The translations under genes were made by a program, and so were the position numbers. The notes beneath the pieces were generated by a model. That model was not told the origin of the DNA, did no database searches, and saw nothing but the letters and a program-made list of their open reading frames with translations. Below, piece after piece: positions 34,001 to 36,502 of a stretch of DNA of 36,502 nt. The stretch covers positions 1 to 36,502 of the forward strand of contig JAMYWO010000356.1 in NCBI GenBank assembly GCA_024220525.1, in the 5' to 3' direction. Position 1 is the stretch's first letter. Every line of letters begins with the position of its first letter. The stretch comes from Cochliopodium minus (Eukaryota; Discosea; Himatismenida; Cochliopodiidae).

Positions 34001-34217
34001 ATCAAAAAATGGAATAAAATTATTTGTTAACTTGGCTAAAACAAAAGACAATTTTTACATCAACTCCATGAATATTTCTACCCTCCCTTTTATTTCTAAC
34101 AATAGAAATGATGATCTTAAATCTGTTGTTCTCGGAAAGTATGGAATTTTACAACAAAATAATGAGGGTTTTTCTTCTTCAAGCTTGTTTGGACTTTTTG
34201 ATGATGGTTTAATTTAA
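27097..34217 (+). CDS. Giant RCC1-Roc-COR-zinc ribbon-pseudokinase-SPRY-like (ROCO family) protein
   Basis: Gene of about 20 exons. The first encodes MSYNCFSHHNLLIN. RCC1 repeats follow (about 27200-28640: FGLNSSGQLGLGD, GSNKYGQL, LGFNNYGQCGVGH, FGENSEGQLGIGN, CGFNKHGNLGLKD). The Roc region (about 28880-29650) reads MMRFILVGDEKGKEIFNN, ISLSFWNYNE, LNVCLLFFDFNSSKLDL and SSVVYLVGFNGEKL. COR (about 29690-30690) has LRDLHNFGFITYFF and YLILNNRWLNNVVGIL. A CX2C-X10-CX2C knuckle lies at 31222-31275. A kinase-like domain (about 31384-32200) has NEITILQKI, then HGGIKMENVFF where HRDLKxxN is expected and VVNFKNSS where DFG is expected. Three SPRY-like units follow, to the stop at 34217, with an Asn run at about 32660-32735. 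The Roc lacks GK[ST], DxxG and NKxD; the kinase lacks the VAIK Lys and both catalytic Asp. It is probably a scaffold. Borders of a few exons are approximate. Confidence 0.82.
31057..31130. repeat. ATTTTT hexamer microsatellite in a ROCO-gene intron
   Basis: About eleven near-perfect copies of a TATTTT hexamer just after the donor that follows QKEIHEF. It is the longest pure hexamer run in the window and lies wholly in the intron. Confidence 0.75.
31222..31275 (+). other. Zinc-ribbon-like knuckle between COR and kinase of the ROCO protein
   Basis: Reads C-F-T-C-G-L-K-N-S-Y-T-S-D-S-C-F-S-C, that is CX2C-X10-CX2C with Gly and Asn after the second Cys. It resembles RanBP2-type and other small zinc ribbons that bind ubiquitin or RNA. 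It lies on its own small exon (about 31204-31318) with good splice signals on both sides. Zinc binding is inferred from spacing only. Confidence 0.6.
33116..33194. repeat. 11-bp tandem repeat (ttatttattat type), about 6-7 copies
   Basis: The unit TTATTATTTAT is repeated without visible change inside the intron between SPRY-like units two and three of the ROCO gene. It is a perfect minisatellite, which points to recent expansion or replication slippage. Confidence 0.8.
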
Positions 34218-34393
34218 TTTTAAAAATATATAACAAATTAAAATTATTTGATTGAATCATTGTTTGATTTGTAATTGATTTTTTTAATCCCATTGTAAAA
34301 TCGATATATCTGTTAAATCAAACCTGATATACTCTTCCTCTTATTTTATTTTTATTTTATTTGATTAAAAGTTAAAATATCTTATGATTAAGT
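34218..34393. other. Convergent intergenic region, ROCO and lipase 3' ends
   Basis: 176 A/T-rich bases between the stop codons of two convergent genes. It must hold both 3' UTR ends. A/T strings on both strands could serve as polyadenylation signals, and nothing else is visible. Confidence 0.4.
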
Positions 34394-36283
34394 TTAATTT
34401 TCTTTTTTAAAATCATTCAACAAAATATCAACAAAAAAATTGACAAATGTGTGGGTTGCTTCAGGGTTAATTGTTGGTGTAGAAAAAGTCTTCACGGGGT
34501 TTATCAACTGTTCGTGCACACTTTTACTAACAAGATTGGTTTTAGATCCTCCAAAAGAGATGTCAACACGTCTCCACTCAATAGTATTCAAGTTAGAGAT
34601 CATTTGGGGAAGAAATTCTAGTTCATGAAAGTTATCATAAAATAGACCATTGTTTGCAATGTTTTCACTTTCAGAGCTCTCTTTGGAAATTTTGGGCTTT
34701 AAAAAATATTTTTTAAATTTTGTAAACAAATAATTATAAATTACCTGTTTTTCCGTTTGGTTTAAAATAGGTTCACTTTTAGAATATTTCTGGTTTGAAC
34801 TATTTTTTGAAAAAAAAAAAAAGATAATTAATAAATAATGTATTACAAATAAAGCAAACATATTAATTTTGGAGAAATGTTCTTCAGATGACGTATGTTC
34901 TTCTTTTTTGAAAAGCTCATCATACTTGCCTGTAAACCCGCTGTGTCCCTCCAAAAAAAATTTGTTTACGCCAGTGCTAAAAAAAAATTTTTAATAATAT
35001 TCTTAAAAATATTTAGGGTTTAAAAAAAAAAAAAATACTAAAGAGGAATGCTGTGAGGGTTGTGTGATTTAATGGCAGCGGAACAGAAAGGAACCAACAT
35101 ATCAAAATGAGAGATAGAGAACAAAGTCTTGTGTTCGAAAGTTTTAAGTGAGTCTGTATACTGAAAATATATAATTGGGTTTATATAAATTAAAAATAAT
35201 TAAACACAGTATTACTTTTTCAGTGGACATTTGAAATAAAAGACTTTCTTCGAAATTTCCTATTAAATTTTTTAAAATAGTTTTATTTAAAAAAATAATG
35301 ATTATCATTAATTACCATTTACAAAGTCCTCTTGTTTTACGTCTTCCAAAATGAGTTGAGTTCCTGTACTCTTGAAAACATTCTTAGAAATGAAATGAAT
35401 AGAAGCTCCCTGTTTTTAAAAAGACATAATACAATTTTTTAAAAACTTTTTTAGAAACAATTTTTTTTTACCCATATGGACTTTCCTATTTTGGATAAAA
35501 TACTTGGATTTGTATTTTTGGAACCTGGATGTCTAACACCTTTTTTTGAATAAATAATAAAAATTGGATTAATTCTGGATTAAGTGAGATTACCTAAATG
35601 AGGAGTGGACAAAGTATGAAAACCCCAAGGGCGGAACTTCTGGAAGAAATTGACATCTTTCGCCAATTCGTAGACGCAATACCTATTAAATAAAATTAGA
35701 ATAAAAAATTTCTAGAAAATATGATCGATTTTAATAATGTGAATATAATGAAAAAGAAAATTTGTTGGTAAAAAATGATACTTGACTTTGTTAATGAAAT
35801 ATTTTTAATCAAAGTTTAATAACTAAGAATTGATCCAAATTATATATTTACATAACAAACATTTATGAGTGATCCTTACCTACTTATCAACCCTCCCAAA
35901 GAGTGTCCCACAAAACAAAGCAAGGTAATGTGGTGATCCTCTATTTCTTTTTTGCTCTGCAATGATGAGATCCAGTCTATCACCTCCTCCTTCAATCTTA
36001 CACCACAAACATCTATCCCTTCGTGAGTATTTTTGGATTCATTTCTGCATGCTTTGAGCTATAATTTTTAAGATGAATATTTGAATCATTTATATTTTGA
36101 AACAAAGAATATATCTTTTATTTTTGATATCATGCAAAGAAATTTTACAATTGAATATTTTATTTTCTCTTCTTCAAATTTTTTTTCAATTGATTTTGCA
36201 ATTGTTGACATATCATTTGCATTTCCATTCAATCCATGCTGCAATACAAATAATACATGATATTCTTCGGTCTCAACCAACAT
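34394..36283 (-). CDS. DUF676 / ROG1-like serine lipase (alpha/beta hydrolase)
   Basis: Multi-exon gene starting MLVETEEYHVLFVLQHGL. The family's first strand and oxyanion loop are VLFVLQHGLNGNANDMSTIA. The exon at about 36060-35884 holds GIDVCGVRLKEEVIDWI and the nucleophile elbow LLCFVGHSLGGLISR with the catalytic Ser. The next exon has WGFHTLSTPHL (family: 'f.tl.tPHlG') followed by GVRHPGSKN. The acid is probably the Asp of ISHFDMLVPFCSA and the His that of EATHTFVNFF near the end. WRRVDISFGG is the strand before it. All three triad residues are present, so activity is likely. Relatives are yeast ROG1 and animal FAM135, which are lipid-droplet or membrane-associated lipases. The hydrophobic run at about 34810-34860 looks like a short unspliced intron rather than a membrane helix. 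Substrate unknown. Confidence 0.85.
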
Positions 36284-36461
36284 TTATAAATTTTTTTTTT
36301 TTAGTTATCTCAATTTTTTATTATTTGTGTTTGAATGAATATTCCCCATATAAATATGTGAGATATAGACAGTGTTTTAATTATCAGTTCAAAATTTAAA
36401 TAAAAATTTGATCAAAGAAGAAATATATCAATTTAAATCTCTTCCATAATTATAAACTCCG

Positions 36462-36502
36462 ATGGATTATGTTGGCCTCCCCCTTCCAAAGGATTTCAAT
36501 GT
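36462..36502 (+). CDS. Possible first codons of a further plus-strand gene (cut by right edge)
   Basis: An ATG at 36462 opens MDYVGLPLPKDFN to the window end. Base composition jumps from very A/T-rich to about half G/C at this point, as at other coding starts here, and the lipase gene diverges on the other side 178 bases away. Only 13 codons are visible, so neither the gene nor its product can be confirmed. Confidence 0.35.
   Translation, partial: MDYVGLPLPKDFN

Noticed and set aside
25257-34217. Both RCC1 regions as one gene
   Set aside because: The first ends with a conserved C-terminal tail and a TGA stop. A new start codon with an A-rich leader follows about 240 bases later.
34800-34870. 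Apparent membrane helix in the lipase gene
   Set aside because: The segment starts with a GT donor, ends in a T-rich tract plus AG, and has intron length and composition. It is more likely an unspliced intron.

Overview
This window is nuclear DNA from an AT-rich, intron-dense eukaryote, most likely an amoeboid protist. The evidence is: short GT..AG introns made almost only of A/T; A-tracts directly before most start codons; asparagine runs in two proteins; and a signalling gene set (RasGEF, Ras-like, ROCO, RCC1, F-box/SPRY, SH3) typical of amoebae. TAA is the usual stop and TGA is also used, so the standard code fits. I cannot name the species. An Anaeramoeba- or dictyostelid-like lineage is a guess.

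Layout from left to right. (1) The 5' part of a SulP anion transporter gene (minus strand, running off the left edge). Only 48 bases away and divergent from it is a complete ubiquitin C-terminal hydrolase gene (plus). (2) Four minus-strand genes: SH3-REM-RasGEF, F-box/SPRY, a single-domain START lipid-transfer protein, and a degenerate Ras-like protein. (3) A plus-strand gene joining a protease-associated (PA) ectodomain to seven membrane segments. (4) Three tandem intronless minus-strand genes for SETD3/LSMT-type SET proteins with signal peptides. Two of them end in the ER-retention signal KDEL. (5) A very long plus-strand gene for a cysteine-rich, heavily glycosylated ectodomain ending in about seven membrane segments. 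(6) Two plus-strand RCC1-repeat genes. The first is short. The second is a giant RCC1-Roc-COR-zinc ribbon-kinase-SPRY-like protein whose GTPase and kinase sites both look dead. (7) A minus-strand DUF676/ROG1-like serine lipase, and possibly the first codons of another plus-strand gene at the right edge.

These are independent genes rather than one operon-like system, although signalling at membranes recurs. The most unusual items are the ER-lumen SET gene triplet and the RCC1-ROCO pseudo-enzyme. Next come the PA-7TM receptor-like protein, the cysteine-rich 7TM protein with a repeated GGxW/Cys module, and micro-exons (4 nt and 13 nt) whose inclusion exactly restores conserved motifs. I saw no tRNA or rRNA genes, CRISPR arrays or recognisable transposons.
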